Made by a program: the position numbers and the translations under genes. From positions 1 to 64,000 of the forward strand of contig JADCCX010000059.1 of assembly GCA_020252485.1 (NCBI GenBank): a DNA stretch of 64,000 nucleotides, read 5' to 3'. The stretch is from Methylocystis sp. (lineage in GTDB: Bacteria; Pseudomonadota; Alphaproteobacteria; Rhizobiales; Beijerinckiaceae). Below the pieces are notes generated by a model that saw only the letters and a list, made by a program, of their open reading frames with translations, did no database searches and had not been told where the DNA came from. Below, piece by piece: positions 51,718 to 61,187 of the stretch; positions within the stretch are counted from its first letter, which is position 1, and each line of letters begins with the position of its first letter.

Positions 51718-53022
51718 TCATGCGCTTGGCAGCATGACCTGGAAGATGCTTCCCCCGCCTTCCCGCGCCTCGCAGGAGACGCTGCCGCCATGGCGCTCGG
51801 CGATCTGCCGCACCAGCGCAAGGCCAAGGCCGACGCCGCCGGCGGACTCGCTGGCGCCCTTGCTCCGGTAGAAGGGCTCGAAGATGCGGGTGCGCTCGCT
51901 TTCGGGCACGCCGGGCCCCCGGTCGGCCACGGCGATCTTGAGCATCTGCTCCCCGGCTTTCGCCAGCGAAACTTCGGGCCGGCCGCCGCCATGGCGTTCG
52001 GCATTCTCGATGAGATTGCGCACCAGCCGGCGCAGCAGCCGCTGGTCACCGTTGATGACCGGCAGACCGGGCGTCCTAAGGTCCAGCGCGGCATCGGCGG
52101 CGGAGCATTCCTCCGCCAGAAGCGCGACGACATCGACCGGCTCGGTCCGCATCGCCATCGCGCCCGCGCCGTCGAGGCGGCTGGCCAGCAGGATTTCCTC
52201 GATCAGCTGATCGAGTTCGCGGATGTTTCGGGCGAGCTCATCGCGGCGGCGGGACCCCTCCGGGCCGGAGCCGAGGCTCTCGATCCCCAGGCTTTCAATG
52301 CCCATGCGCAGGCGCGCCAGCGGCGAGCGCAGCTCATGCGAGGCGTTGGCCAGCAGCGAGCGGTTGGCGGTGACCAGCGTCTGGATGCGGTCCGCCGTCC
52401 GGTTGAAGGTTTCGGCGAGACGGCCGATCTCGTCCTTGCCCTCCACCTTCACCCGGGCCGAGAGATCGCCTTGCCCCAGCGCCGCCACGCTCCGCTGCAG
52501 GGTTTCGAGCCGCCGCGTCAGCCGCCGCACGATGGGATAGGCCGCAATGGCGACGGCGAGCGCGATGCCGACCAGCGCCGCCAGCCATCCGAAGCGGCGC
52601 AACGGGCCGCGCTCCGGCAGCGGCGGGGACGCCATCAGCCAGCGTCCGTCCGCCAGCGGAATCAATTGCAGCCAGGGCGGGCCGCGCCAGGGTCTCACAC
52701 GGCCGTCACGGTCGCGGCGGATGCCGAACTCGGCGATCAATGCGCTGGCATCGCCCGCTTCGACGATCACATTACCCTCAGCCGAGAGGATCGCCACATC
52801 GAAGCCGCCGAGCTGCCGCCAATCCTCAAGGATGCGGCGCTGCGCCTCGATTGGCGCATCGGCTGGCGGTGCGATCCGTTCGGCGACGGCGCGCAGGAAT
52901 TCGGGCCTTGGCCCGAATCGCTCATGGTCCCTGAGCATGAACCAGGTCGTTGCCGCCAGCAGCGCGAAGAGCGCGAGGCTCGCCAGCACGGCCAGATAGA
53001 TCCGGAGGTAAAGGCGCGCCAT
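51718..53022 (-). CDS. membrane sensor histidine kinase (CpxA-like)
   Basis: This 434-residue kinase has two membrane helices (about 8-28 and 145-163) around a periplasmic sensor of about 115 residues. A HAMP domain follows (QRSVAALGQGDLSARVKVEG). The phospho-acceptor His229 lies in LLANASHELRSPLARLRMGI. The ATP-binding motifs are NLIENAERHG, DRGPGVPESERTRIFEPFYR and GVGLGLALVRQIAERHGG. It starts 6 bases after the response-regulator gene. The linked Spy/CpxP-like protein suggests it senses envelope stress or metals. Confidence 0.94.
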   Translation of the reverse strand: MARLYLRIYLAVLASLALFALLAATTWFMLRDHERFGPRPEFLRAVAERIAPPADAPIEAQRRILEDWRQLGGFDVAILSAEGNVIVEAGDASALIAEFGIRRDRDGRVRPWRGPPWLQLIPLADGRWLMASPPLPERGPLRRFGWLAALVGIALAVAIAAYPIVRRLTRRLETLQRSVAALGQGDLSARVKVEGKDEIGRLAETFNRTADRIQTLVTANRSLLANASHELRSPLARLRMGIESLGIESLGSGPEGSRRRDELARNIRELDQLIEEILLASRLDGAGAMAMRTEPVDVVALLAEECSAADAALDLRTPGLPVINGDQRLLRRLVRNLIENAERHGGGRPEVSLAKAGEQMLKIAVADRGPGVPESERTRIFEPFYRSKGASESAGGVGLGLALVRQIAERHGGSVSCEAREGGGSIFQVMLPSA

Positions 53023-53028
53023 CGGCGT

Positions 53029-53736
53029 TTAGTCCTGCGCCCGGGCGAAGACATAGCCCGCGCCGCGCACCGTGATGATCCGCTTCGGCGTCTTGGCATC
53101 ATCCTCGATGATCGCCCTGATGCGCCCGACATGCACGTCGACCGAGCGGTCGAGCACCGGGTCGTAGGCCTGCGGCCGATTGGCCGCGAATTCCACCAAT
53201 TGCTCGCGGGAGAGCACGCGGCCCGGCCGCTCCGCCATCGCCTGCAGAAGCGCGAACTGGTGGCTGGTGAGGGGCAAGTCCTGGCCCGCAAGCCGCGCCT
53301 GACGCGCGCCGCGGTCGATCTCAAGCCGGCCGAAGCGCAGCACATCCTCCGCCAGTTGCCCAACCGCGCCCCGCCGCAGCACGACTCGGATGCGCGCCAG
53401 CAATTCGCGCGGCTCGAAGGGTTTGGAGATGTAATCTTCCGCGCCGATCTCCAGCCCCACCACCCGGTCCATCGGATCGCCCTTCGCCGTCAGCATGATC
53501 ACGGGAACCTGTCCGATGGGCGCCGGCAGCGCCCGGATGCGGCGGAAGACATCGAGCCCGTCGCCGTCAGGCAGCATGAGGTCGAGCAGCACCAATTCGG
53601 TTGGATGGCGGCGGAGCGCCGCGATCCCGGCCGCGCCATCGCCCGCATGGGAGACGCCGAAGCCCGCTTGGCGGAGATAGTCCGAGACCATCCCCGCCAG
53701 CCTGCCATCGTCCTCGATCATCAGGATATGGGTCAT
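53029..53736 (-). CDS. OmpR-family response regulator (CpxR-like)
   Basis: This 235-residue regulator has a receiver domain with the acidic pair Asp9-Asp10, phospho-acceptor Asp52 (LVLLDLMLPDGDGLD), the Thr in VIMLTAKGD and the Lys in DYISKPFEPRE. A winged-helix domain follows (LPLTSHQFALLQAMAERPGR, then SVDVHVGRIRAIIEDD, RIITVRGAGYVF). It is encoded between the Spy-like protein and the kinase on one strand. The direct repeat at 54529-54543 is a likely binding site. Confidence 0.95.
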   Translation of the reverse strand: MTHILMIEDDGRLAGMVSDYLRQAGFGVSHAGDGAAGIAALRRHPTELVLLDLMLPDGDGLDVFRRIRALPAPIGQVPVIMLTAKGDPMDRVVGLEIGAEDYISKPFEPRELLARIRVVLRRGAVGQLAEDVLRFGRLEIDRGARQARLAGQDLPLTSHQFALLQAMAERPGRVLSREQLVEFAANRPQAYDPVLDRSVDVHVGRIRAIIEDDAKTPKRIITVRGAGYVFARAQD

Positions 53737-53777
53737 GCGGTCTGTTTACCCTGAGTGCTCTCTCTCTGGCCAGCGCC

Positions 53778-54440
53778 TCAGCCGCGCCAGAAGCGGCGGC
53801 GGCTCTCCATGCGCTCGGCCAATTGCTGGCGCTGGGCCGGCGTCAGCACCTCGGCTGCATCGGCAAGGGCCTGCGCCGCGCGTTTCGAGGCGGCCTCGAT
53901 TGCGGCGAACTCCTGCGCCCGCAACTGCTCGATCGCGGCCTTGTCGATCTTCTCGGCTTTCAGCAGGCCCGCGAGCTTTTCGCGCGCCGCGTCCCGCCTC
54001 TCGCGCAGGGACGCCAGCTCATCGAAGGCGCCGCGGGCGATGACGACGATCTTCTGCTTCTGCTCCGCCGTCGCGCCGACGCGTGTCAGGGCGAAGTCGA
54101 TCTTCCGCTCGGGTCCGAAGCCGAACATACCGCCGCCATGCATCATGCCGGGATGGCCGCCGGGACCGTAGCCAGAACCATAACCGGGACCATAACCGGG
54201 TCCGGGTCCATATCCAGGCCCATATCCCGGTCCTGGACCGTAGCCATAGCCGTAGCCCGGGCCATAGCCCCAGCCGCCCCAGGGCGCCTGGCTGTGGACC
54301 ACGCCGACGCCCACGGCTGTGAGGCCGGCAGCGACGATGCCGGCGATCGCCAGCCGCCGTCCGGTGAAGACCCGCTTCCTGGCTTCGGTCGCGGCCGGCT
54401 GTGGCAGCGGCTGTTGCGAACCTTGATTGATATCACTCAT
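53778..54440 (-). CDS. Spy/CpxP-like periplasmic protein with Gly-Tyr repeat
   Basis: This 220-residue protein has one membrane anchor or signal (RLAIAGIVAAGLTAVGVGVV). A low-complexity stretch follows (about residues 54-103) built of repeated GYGPG and GPGYGPGY units, then a His/Met-rich patch HPGMMHGGGM. A helical Spy/CpxP-type domain closes the protein (GATAEQKQKIVVIARGAFDE, then LTPAQRQQLAERMESRR). Spy/CpxP proteins are periplasmic chaperones or metal-linked stress sensors that damp CpxA. The His/Met patch could bind metal. AGAGGAG precedes the start. It is the first gene of spy-regulator-kinase, so it may feed back on the kinase. Confidence 0.85.
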   Translation of the reverse strand: MSDINQGSQQPLPQPAATEARKRVFTGRRLAIAGIVAAGLTAVGVGVVHSQAPWGGWGYGPGYGYGYGPGPGYGPGYGPGPGYGPGYGSGYGPGGHPGMMHGGGMFGFGPERKIDFALTRVGATAEQKQKIVVIARGAFDELASLRERRDAAREKLAGLLKAEKIDKAAIEQLRAQEFAAIEAASKRAAQALADAAEVLTPAQRQQLAERMESRRRFWRG

Positions 54441-54528
54441 GTGAATTCTCCTCTGGTGGAGCCGCCCGTGATCCGTGCGGCTTGATGAGGAGAATGGCGG
54501 CGCGCCATGTCGGTTCCGCGCGCCTTGC

Positions 54529-54543
54529 GTAAAGAAGTGTAAA
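54529..54543. promoter_or_regulatory. CpxR-like direct repeat
   Basis: GTAAAGAAGTGTAAA holds two GTAAA words five bases apart, the exact form of the enterobacterial CpxR box (GTAAA-N5-GTAAA). It lies about 90 bases before the Spy-like gene, in the gap to uxuA. The response regulator of the same operon is the obvious binder, giving autoregulation. Confidence 0.65.
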
Positions 54544-54582
54544 GCTCTCGCGGGCAGCGCCGTTACAATCGCGGGGCGGGTC

Positions 54583-55752
54583 CTATCCAGCCGCCAGCGC
54601 GTGCATGACGCCGCGCAATTCGGCGAGGCCTTTCATGCGGCCAAGCAGGCTGTAGCCCGGAAAGCTGTTGCGCCCGGCGTCCGAGAGCATCAGATGGCCG
54701 TGATCCGGCCGGATCGGGATGGGCCGGTGATCGCCCAGAGCCGCGCGGCGGCGCTCCTCCTTCAGCAGCGTGCCGATCACCGCCACCATGTCAACATCGC
54801 CATCGAGATGATCGGCCTCGAAGAAGGAGGTGTCCGGCTCCTTGCGCACATTGCGCAGGTGGCCGAAGCCGACATGCTGCGCGAAGCGGGCCGCCATGGC
54901 GGGAACGTCGTTGGTCAGCCCCGCGCCCAGCGAGCCTGTGCAGAAGGTGAGGCCATTGGCGGGGGAGGGCGCCGAGCCGATGATGTAATCCAGATCGTCG
55001 GCATTGGCGACGATGCGCGGCAGGCCCATCAGCGGGCGCGGCGGATCATCGGGATGGATGCAGAGCCGCATGCCGAGCTCTTCCGCCGTGGGGATGACCT
55101 CCTGCAGGAACCGCTTCAGATTGGCGCGCAGGCCATCCCGGTCGATGCCGCGGTAGCGGTCAAGAATGTTCCGCAGCCCGGCGATGTCATAGCGGTCATA
55201 GGCGCCGGGCAGCCCCGCCATGATGGCGGCCAGCAATTGCGCCTTGTCCGACTCCGAGGCCTGCGCATGCCAGGCCTTGCCTCGCCCGATCGCGTCGGGA
55301 TGGTGATCGGCCTCCGCGCCGGGACGGGCCAGCATCCAGATATCGAAGGCGGCGAAGAGCGCGGCATCGAAGCGCAAGGCGCTCGCGCCATTCGGCAGGC
55401 GGTGATTGAGCTCTGTGCGCGTCCAGTCGATCACCGGCATGAAATTGTAGCAGATCGTGCGGATGCCGCAGGCGGCGAGGTTGCGCATCGAGGTGCGGTA
55501 ATTGTCGAAAATGCTTCGTTGGTCGCCCTCGTTCAGCTTCACCCGCTCATGAATCGGCAGACTTTCGACGACGCTCCAGACAAGCCCCGCCTCCGCGATC
55601 ATGCGCTGGCGCTCCTCGATGGCCGCGACCGGCCAGATTTCGCCGTAGGGGATGTCGTGCAATGCCGTGACGATGCCGGTCGCCCCGGTCTGGCGGATCT
55701 CCCAGAGCTTCACGTCATCCTTCGGCCCGAACCAGCGCCAAGTCTGTTCCAT
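54583..55752 (-). CDS. uxuA: mannonate dehydratase UxuA
   Basis: UxuA removes water from D-mannonate to give 2-keto-3-deoxygluconate in glucuronate breakdown. The 389-residue protein opens EQTWRWFGPKDDVKLWEIRQ and has the TIM-barrel segments CYNFMPVIDWTRTEL, MRLCIHPDDPPRPLMGLPRI (metal-binding His), FCTGSLGA, and GHLRNVRKEPDTSFFEADHL with the catalytic HxRN and acid. Length is normal. It is the last gene of uxaC-uxuB-uxuA, 33 bases after uxuB. Confidence 0.96.
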   Translation of the reverse strand: MEQTWRWFGPKDDVKLWEIRQTGATGIVTALHDIPYGEIWPVAAIEERQRMIAEAGLVWSVVESLPIHERVKLNEGDQRSIFDNYRTSMRNLAACGIRTICYNFMPVIDWTRTELNHRLPNGASALRFDAALFAAFDIWMLARPGAEADHHPDAIGRGKAWHAQASESDKAQLLAAIMAGLPGAYDRYDIAGLRNILDRYRGIDRDGLRANLKRFLQEVIPTAEELGMRLCIHPDDPPRPLMGLPRIVANADDLDYIIGSAPSPANGLTFCTGSLGAGLTNDVPAMAARFAQHVGFGHLRNVRKEPDTSFFEADHLDGDVDMVAVIGTLLKEERRRAALGDHRPIPIRPDHGHLMLSDAGRNSFPGYSLLGRMKGLAELRGVMHALAAG

Positions 55753-55785
55753 TAGATCACCTGTTCCATCAGATTTCCTGCTCCA

Positions 55786-57276
55786 TCATGCTCTGCCCTG
55801 CGATGGGTTTGTTCTGGCCAGCAACCCGCTGACGGCAGCGCGCGCGCCCCCGGCGAAAAGGCTTTCCAGCGCCCGCGTGACGGGCGTCATAAAGCGGGGA
55901 TCGGCGGGCAGATCATGGCCGAAGATTTCGCCGACGGCGGCCAGCGCCGGCGCGGCCTTGGCTGCATCTTGTCCCGCCGCTTCCGTGATGGCCCTGAGGC
56001 GCGCCGCCATCGGGTCGCGCACGTCGATGGCTGCTCCACGCTCGTCGATGCCGCCGACGAAGCGCATCCATCCCGCCACGGCGAGCGCCAGATGGTCGAT
56101 GGGCGCGTCCTTCGCGAGCCGGTCGCGGATCGTGCCGAGCAGGCGCTGCGGCAGCTTCTGCGATCCATCCATGGCGATCTGCCAGAGACGGTGCCGGATG
56201 GCGCGGTTCTGGAACCGGGCCAGCAGGCGCATGGCATAGTCCCCGCTGTCGAGACCGGGCGGCAGCGTCGGGGCGGCTTCCGTCCAGAGGCCAGCCAGAT
56301 AGCCGGCGAACAAGGGTTCGTTCGAGGCCTCGGCGACGGTCTCATGGCCGGCCAGATAGCCGAGATAGGCAAGCGCCGAATGCGCGCCGTTCAGCATCCT
56401 GAGCTTCATCAATTCATAGGGTGCAACCTCGCTGACGAATTCGGCTCCCGCCCGTTCCCAGGCGGGTCTGCCACTCGGGAAATGATCCTCGATCACCCAT
56501 TGGATGAAGGGCTCCGAAACCACGGGCCAGGCGTCCTCGAAGCCCAAAGCCGCGCTGATCCGGCTGCGATCCGCGTCGGTCGTGGCGGGCACGATGCGGT
56601 CGACCATGGTGCAGGGGCAGGCGACATGCGCTTCGATCCATTGGCCAAGGGCTGGATCGGCCAGCGCCGCGAACCGCGCCAGCACGCGCCGCACGGTGCG
56701 CCCGTTGGAGGGCAGGTTATCGCAGCAGAGCACTGTGAAAGGAGGAGCGCCCGCCGCCCGCCGCCGTTGCAGCGCCGCCACCAGGAAACCGACGGCGGAG
56801 CGCGGCCTAGCGAGATTGGCCAGATCATGCGCGATATCGGGATGGCGCTCGTCCAGCGCGCCGGTTGCCGGATCGTGGCAATAGCCTTTCTCCGTCACCG
56901 TCAGCGAGACGATGCGGATGCGGGGATCGGCCATCAGCGCGATCAGCCGTCCGGGATCTTCCGGCGCGACCAGCACCTCGGCGATGGCGCCGATCACCTG
57001 CAGCCGCTCGCCTCCGGGGGCCTGCACGCTCAGCGTATAGAGGCCATCCTGCGGGGCGAGCGCATCGCGCGTCTCGGGGCTGCGCAGGCTGGCGGCGATG
57101 ATGCCCCAATCCGTCGCGCCCTCCGCCAGCAACGCTTCCGTCATCACAGCCTGATGCGCCCGGTGGAACGCGCCGATGCCGAGATGGACGATGCCGGGCG
57201 AGACGCGCGCCCGGTCGTAGCTTGGCTGCGCAATGGCGGGCGGCAGGGAGGCGAGAGAGCTGTTCGAAAGGCGCAT
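55786..57276 (-). CDS. uxuB: fructuronate reductase (D-mannonate oxidoreductase) UxuB
   Basis: This 496-residue NAD-dependent long-chain polyol dehydrogenase has HLGIGAFHRAHQAVMTEALL at the start and LTVTEKGYCHDPATGALDER in the cofactor domain. The catalytic region is PYELMKLRMLNGAHSALAYLGYLAG, with Lys and the N-G-x-H-S of the mannitol dehydrogenase family. In this operon the substrate is fructuronate, reduced to mannonate for UxuA; the family alone would also allow mannitol dehydrogenase. I chose the ATG at 57276, 8 bases after the uxaC stop; earlier in-frame ATGs lie inside uxaC. Confidence 0.92.
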   Translation of the reverse strand: MRLSNSSLASLPPAIAQPSYDRARVSPGIVHLGIGAFHRAHQAVMTEALLAEGATDWGIIAASLRSPETRDALAPQDGLYTLSVQAPGGERLQVIGAIAEVLVAPEDPGRLIALMADPRIRIVSLTVTEKGYCHDPATGALDERHPDIAHDLANLARPRSAVGFLVAALQRRRAAGAPPFTVLCCDNLPSNGRTVRRVLARFAALADPALGQWIEAHVACPCTMVDRIVPATTDADRSRISAALGFEDAWPVVSEPFIQWVIEDHFPSGRPAWERAGAEFVSEVAPYELMKLRMLNGAHSALAYLGYLAGHETVAEASNEPLFAGYLAGLWTEAAPTLPPGLDSGDYAMRLLARFQNRAIRHRLWQIAMDGSQKLPQRLLGTIRDRLAKDAPIDHLALAVAGWMRFVGGIDERGAAIDVRDPMAARLRAITEAAGQDAAKAAPALAAVGEIFGHDLPADPRFMTPVTRALESLFAGGARAAVSGLLARTNPSQGRA

Positions 57277-57283
57277 GATCGGT

Positions 57284-58687
57284 TCAGAGTCTGTAGGCGG
57301 ATTTCGCCAGCCGGTAGGCGAGATCATAAGCCACCTCATGAGCCTCCGCCTCATCGAGGCGATGCGTCATCACCAGTTCGGCGAGATAGGCGCAATCGAC
57401 GCGCCGCGCCACATCGTGCCTTGCCGGGATCGAGGGGAAGGCGCGGGTGTCGTCGTTGAAGCCGACGGTGTTGTAGAAGCCCGCCGTCTCGGTCGTGAGT
57501 TCGCGGAAGCGGCGCATGCCCTCCGGCGCATCGAAGAACCACCAGGCGGGCCCAAGCTTCAGGCAGGGGTAATGGCCGGCCAGCGGGGCAAGCTCGCGCG
57601 AATAGGCGGTCTCGTCCAGCGTGAAGAGGATGATGGTGAGGCCGAGGTTGCCGCCCACGCGGTCGAGCAGCGGCTTGAGCGCTCGCACGTAATCCGTCTG
57701 GGAGGGAATATCGGCCCCCTTGTCGCGGCCGAAGCGGGCGAAGATCCCGGCGTCGTGGTTGCGGAAGGAGCCGGGATGGATCTGCATCACCAGGCCGTCG
57801 TCGATGCTCATCAGCGCCATTTCGGTCAGCATCTGGGCGCGGAAAAGCTCGGCATCCCCGCTGCTCGCTGTTCCCTTCACGACCCGCCCGAAAAGCGCCT
57901 CCGCCTCATGCGGCGGCAAGTTGGCCGTGCGGGCGCTCGGGTGACCGTGATCGGTCGAGGTCGCCCCGAAGGATCGGAAATAAGCGCGGCGCTTGCGGTG
58001 CGCGGCGAGATAGCCGGACCAGGAGAAGGCATCCTCGCCGGTGATCCCGGCGAAGCGCTGGAGATTGGCCTGAAAACCCTCGAATTCGGGATCGATGACC
58101 GGATCGGGCCGGTAGGCGGTGATGACCCGCCCTTTCCAGCCAGAATCCCGCAGCATTGCATGCCAGCGCAGGTCATCGAGCGGGCTTTCCGTCGTGGCGA
58201 TCGCCTCGATGTTGAAGCGCTCGAATAGCGCCCGCGGGCGGAAAGCGGGCGTCTTCAGCGCCGCATCGATCAGGTCATAGGCCGCATCGGCATTGCCCGC
58301 GTGGAGCCGTTCGTTCAGCCCGAACAGGGTCGAAAAGGCATGGTCCAGCCACATCCGCGTCGGCGTTCCCCGGAAGAGATGGTAGTTATGGGCGAAGAGC
58401 CGCCAGATGGCGCGGGGATCGGTCTCGACGGCCCCGCCGTCGCGCCTTGGCACGCCCAGCGCCTCCAGCGGGATGCCCTGGCTGTGCAGCATCCGGAAGA
58501 CATAATGGTCCGGGATGACGAAAAGCTGCGCCGGATCGGCGAAGGCCGCGTTTTCGGCAAACCAGCGCGGATCGGTATGGCCATGCGGCGAGACGATCGG
58601 CAGACCCTCCACGCGCTCGAAAAGGCGTTTCGCCACAGCGCGCGTCGCGGGATCGGCGGGCAGCAGCCGGTCGGGATGCAGAATCAT
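57284..58687 (-). CDS. uxaC: glucuronate isomerase UxaC
   Basis: UxaC interconverts glucuronate and fructuronate (and galacturonate and tagaturonate). The 467-residue protein has the UxaC markers GLPIVSPHGHTDPRWFAENA (metal-binding H-G-H), the DHYVFRMLHSQGIP segment, ATTESPLDDLRWH, VMQIHPGSFRNHD, and KLGPAWWFFDAPEGMRRFRE. Length is standard. It is the first gene of the operon and is divergent from the Pho-regulated phytase-like gene. No sugar-acid regulator or transporter is linked here. Confidence 0.96.
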   Translation of the reverse strand: MILHPDRLLPADPATRAVAKRLFERVEGLPIVSPHGHTDPRWFAENAAFADPAQLFVIPDHYVFRMLHSQGIPLEALGVPRRDGGAVETDPRAIWRLFAHNYHLFRGTPTRMWLDHAFSTLFGLNERLHAGNADAAYDLIDAALKTPAFRPRALFERFNIEAIATTESPLDDLRWHAMLRDSGWKGRVITAYRPDPVIDPEFEGFQANLQRFAGITGEDAFSWSGYLAAHRKRRAYFRSFGATSTDHGHPSARTANLPPHEAEALFGRVVKGTASSGDAELFRAQMLTEMALMSIDDGLVMQIHPGSFRNHDAGIFARFGRDKGADIPSQTDYVRALKPLLDRVGGNLGLTIILFTLDETAYSRELAPLAGHYPCLKLGPAWWFFDAPEGMRRFRELTTETAGFYNTVGFNDDTRAFPSIPARHDVARRVDCAYLAELVMTHRLDEAEAHEVAYDLAYRLAKSAYRL

Positions 58688-58853
58688 GAAAAGCGCTTCG
58701 TTACCGGCGCATGGCCGGCATCCTCCGGTTATCGTTCTTGCTGCCTCTATCGCGCCTCGGAGCCGGATCGTCCAGTGGGATGATCATTGCTTCTGATCGC
58801 ACTTTTCCCCGGCTCAGGAGCGGCGCCAGGCTGCCCTCCGCAATCTCCCGGAG

Positions 58854-58871
58854 CTGTCATTCGCCTGTCAT
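58854..58871 (+). promoter_or_regulatory. Pho box upstream of the phytase-like gene
   Basis: CTGTCATTCGCCTGTCAT is an exact match to the PhoB recognition pattern of two CTGTCAT words four bases apart. It ends 45 bases before the start codon, a position suited to activation under phosphate limitation. Confidence 0.9.
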
Positions 58872-58916
58872 CACACCCCGCAAAGAAGCGGCATCTCATC
58901 CCGATGGAGACCCGCC

Positions 58917-60269
58917 ATGCGCCGCGTCCTGCTTGCCGCCACCGCCCTTATGCTGACGCTGTCAGCCGGTCATGCCTCCGAGCTCAAGGAGTTTCCCGCG
59001 ACGCTTGCGGGCCATGCCATGATCCCCGCCGCGACCTTCATTCCCGCGCCTGCCGATGCGCCGGCTGATCTGAAACTCTCCGGCAAATACGTGACCCCGA
59101 TGCGCCGCGTCGAAGCGCCCGGCACGGTGATGGGCCGTTCCGCCAACCGCCCCACCGGCCTCTCCACGCCGTTCAACGGCCAGCCGATCCAGGGGCATTC
59201 CGGCATCAAAAGGATGCCGGACGGCACTTTCTGGATCCTCACCGACAATGGCTTCGGCTCGAAGCTGAACTCCCCCGATTCGATGCTTTATCTCAACCGC
59301 TACCGGATCGACTGGGCGAGCGGCCAGATGGAGCGCCTGCAGACGGTCTTCCTGTCGGATCCCGACAAGAAGGTTCCCTTCCGCATCGTCCATGAAGGCA
59401 CCGAGAAGCGCTACCTGACAGGCTCCGACTTCGATCTCGAAGGCTTCCAGATCATCGGCGACAAGCTCTGGATCGGCGAGGAATTCGGGCCCTTCCTGAT
59501 CCGCGCCGATCTGACCGGCAAGGTCGAAGCCGTGTTCGAGACGGAGGTGGACGGCAAGGTTGTCCGCTCGCCGGATCATCCGGCCGTGCAGGCCCCCGCC
59601 ACCCCCGCCACCGCCATCGAGACGCGGGTGCGCCGCTCGAAGGGTTACGAGGGGCTCGCCGCCTCGAAGGATGGACGGTTCCTCTACGGCCTGCTCGAAG
59701 GGCCGCTCTGGGATATGGACCGCAAGGATTGGGAATCCGGGAACGGCCGCCAGTATCTCCGCATTCTCGAATTCGACGTGCAGGCCGCCAAGTGGACCGG
59801 CCGCCATTGGAAATACGTGCTTGATGAGAACGGCCTCTCCATCGGCGATTTCAACATGATCGACGCCTCCACGGGCCTCGTGATCGAGCGCGACGACAAT
59901 GAAGGCGTGCCGGAAAAAGCCTGCCCGGCGGGACAGCGCGCCGAGAACTGCTTCCATGCCTTGCCGAAGGTGAAGCGCATCTGGAAGATCGAATTGAACG
60001 ACGCCAACGTCGGTCAGGCCGCGCGCAAGATCGGCTATATCGATCTTCTGGCGATCCAGGACCCGGACAAGAAGGCGCGCGCGCCGCTCTCCAACGGCCG
60101 CTTCCAGATGCCGTTCTTCACCATCGAGAATGTCGAAGTCGTCGACGCTGATCACATCGTCGTCGGTAACGACAACAACCTGCCGTTCTCATCGAGCCGC
60201 GACCCCAACAAGGCTGACGATAACGAGCTGGTGCTGCTGCGCGTGCCGGAATTGCTGCGCGCCCGATGA
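58917..60269 (+). CDS. phytase-like esterase (secreted beta-propeller)
   Basis: This 450-residue protein has a signal peptide (RRVLLAATALMLTLSAGHAS) and matches the 'esterase-like activity of phytase' domain: GHSGIKRMPDGTFWILTDNG, GEEFGPFLIRADLTGKVE, GYEGLAASKDGRFLYGLLEG, and ENVEVVDADHIVVGNDNNLP. These acidic loops bind metal in the propeller. It is probably a periplasmic or secreted phosphodiesterase or phosphatase that frees phosphate from organic sources. A perfect Pho box lies just upstream and GGAGA precedes the ATG. The phosphonate/phosphate importer follows, so both serve phosphorus scavenging. Confidence 0.87.
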   Translation: MRRVLLAATALMLTLSAGHASELKEFPATLAGHAMIPAATFIPAPADAPADLKLSGKYVTPMRRVEAPGTVMGRSANRPTGLSTPFNGQPIQGHSGIKRMPDGTFWILTDNGFGSKLNSPDSMLYLNRYRIDWASGQMERLQTVFLSDPDKKVPFRIVHEGTEKRYLTGSDFDLEGFQIIGDKLWIGEEFGPFLIRADLTGKVEAVFETEVDGKVVRSPDHPAVQAPATPATAIETRVRRSKGYEGLAASKDGRFLYGLLEGPLWDMDRKDWESGNGRQYLRILEFDVQAAKWTGRHWKYVLDENGLSIGDFNMIDASTGLVIERDDNEGVPEKACPAGQRAENCFHALPKVKRIWKIELNDANVGQAARKIGYIDLLAIQDPDKKARAPLSNGRFQMPFFTIENVEVVDADHIVVGNDNNLPFSSSRDPNKADDNELVLLRVPELLRAR

Positions 60270-60284
60270 GGCGTTTTCCCCAGC

Positions 60285-60302
60285 CTGTCATTGAACTGTC
60301 AT
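60285..60302 (+). promoter_or_regulatory. Pho box upstream of phnC
   Basis: CTGTCATTGAACTGTCAT again shows two CTGTCAT words four bases apart. It ends 39 bases before phnC and 16 bases after the phytase-like stop codon, so the transporter has its own phosphate-starvation promoter. Confidence 0.9.
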
Positions 60303-60341
60303 GCGCCTCGCCTAGCGGCATCGGAACGGAGCCCTTGCACC

Positions 60342-61145
60342 ATGCTTGAGATCAGAAACGTCAATAGGGTGTTCGGCGAAAAGCGCGCGGTGGACGACGT
60401 TTCGCTCACCATCGAGAAGGGCGGCTTCGTCGGCATCATCGGACGCTCGGGCGCGGGGAAATCGACCCTCCTGCGCATGATCAACCGTCTGCAGGATGTG
60501 TCCTCCGGCACAATCAGCTGGAACGGCAAGGATGTGACGAAGCTGAAGGGGCAGGAACTGCGCGACTGGCGCGCCTCCTGCGCCATGGTGTTCCAGCAGT
60601 TCAATATCGTCGGCCGCCTCGATGTGATGACCAACGTGCTCATGGGGCGGCTCAACCACACCACGTCCGTGCGTTCCCTGCTCAAGCTCTGGACGCCGGA
60701 AGACCGCGCCATCGCGGTTTCGGCGCTGGAGCAGTTCGATATCACGGCGCTGGCAGGCCAGCGGGCGGAATCGCTCTCGGGCGGCCAGCAGCAGCGCGTC
60801 GCCATCGCACGTGCGCTGGTGCAAGAGCCGGAAATCGTGCTTGCGGATGAGCCGATCGCCTCGCTTGACCCGCGCAACACCAAGGTCGTGATGGATGCGC
60901 TGCAGCGCCTCAACAAGCATTTCGGCATCACGGTGATCTGCAACCTGCATGATCTCGATATCGCCAAGGATTATTGTGACCGCCTGGTCGGCATGGCGCA
61001 GGGCCGCGTCGTGTTCGATGGCGCTCCGGACGAATTGACCGAGAGCGCCGCCCGCGAGCTTTATGGGCTTGAAGCCCATGAGGCGATGACCGTTTTGCCG
61101 CCGACGGCCGCTGCGGCAGCCGCGCCTTTGCCGGTTCCGGCCTGA
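60342..61145 (+). CDS. phnC: phosphonate/phosphate ABC transporter ATPase PhnC
   Basis: This 267-residue ATPase has Walker [11 protein letters not shown]-loop [20 protein letters not shown] (typical of PhnC), signature LSGGQQQR, Walker [13 protein letters not shown] and [16 protein letters not shown]. It powers import of phosphonates or, as in the S. meliloti PhoCDET system, also phosphate. A run of alanines and prolines ends the protein. It is directly behind a Pho box and is the first gene of phnCDEE. Confidence 0.95.
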   Translation: MLEIRNVNRVFGEKRAVDDVSLTIEKGGFVGIIGRSGAGKSTLLRMINRLQDVSSGTISWNGKDVTKLKGQELRDWRASCAMVFQQFNIVGRLDVMTNVLMGRLNHTTSVRSLLKLWTPEDRAIAVSALEQFDITALAGQRAESLSGGQQQRVAIARALVQEPEIVLADEPIASLDPRNTKVVMDALQRLNKHFGITVICNLHDLDIAKDYCDRLVGMAQGRVVFDGAPDELTESAARELYGLEAHEAMTVLPPTAAAAAAPLPVPA

Positions 61146-61187
61146 CTTCAACCAACTGTCCGACCACCAACCCCGAGGAGACTGACA

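Noticed and set aside
55786-57354. Longer form of UxuB starting at 57354
   Set aside because: The extra 26 residues lie inside the uxaC 3' end and are not conserved in type; the ATG at 57276 directly precedes the family's normal start.
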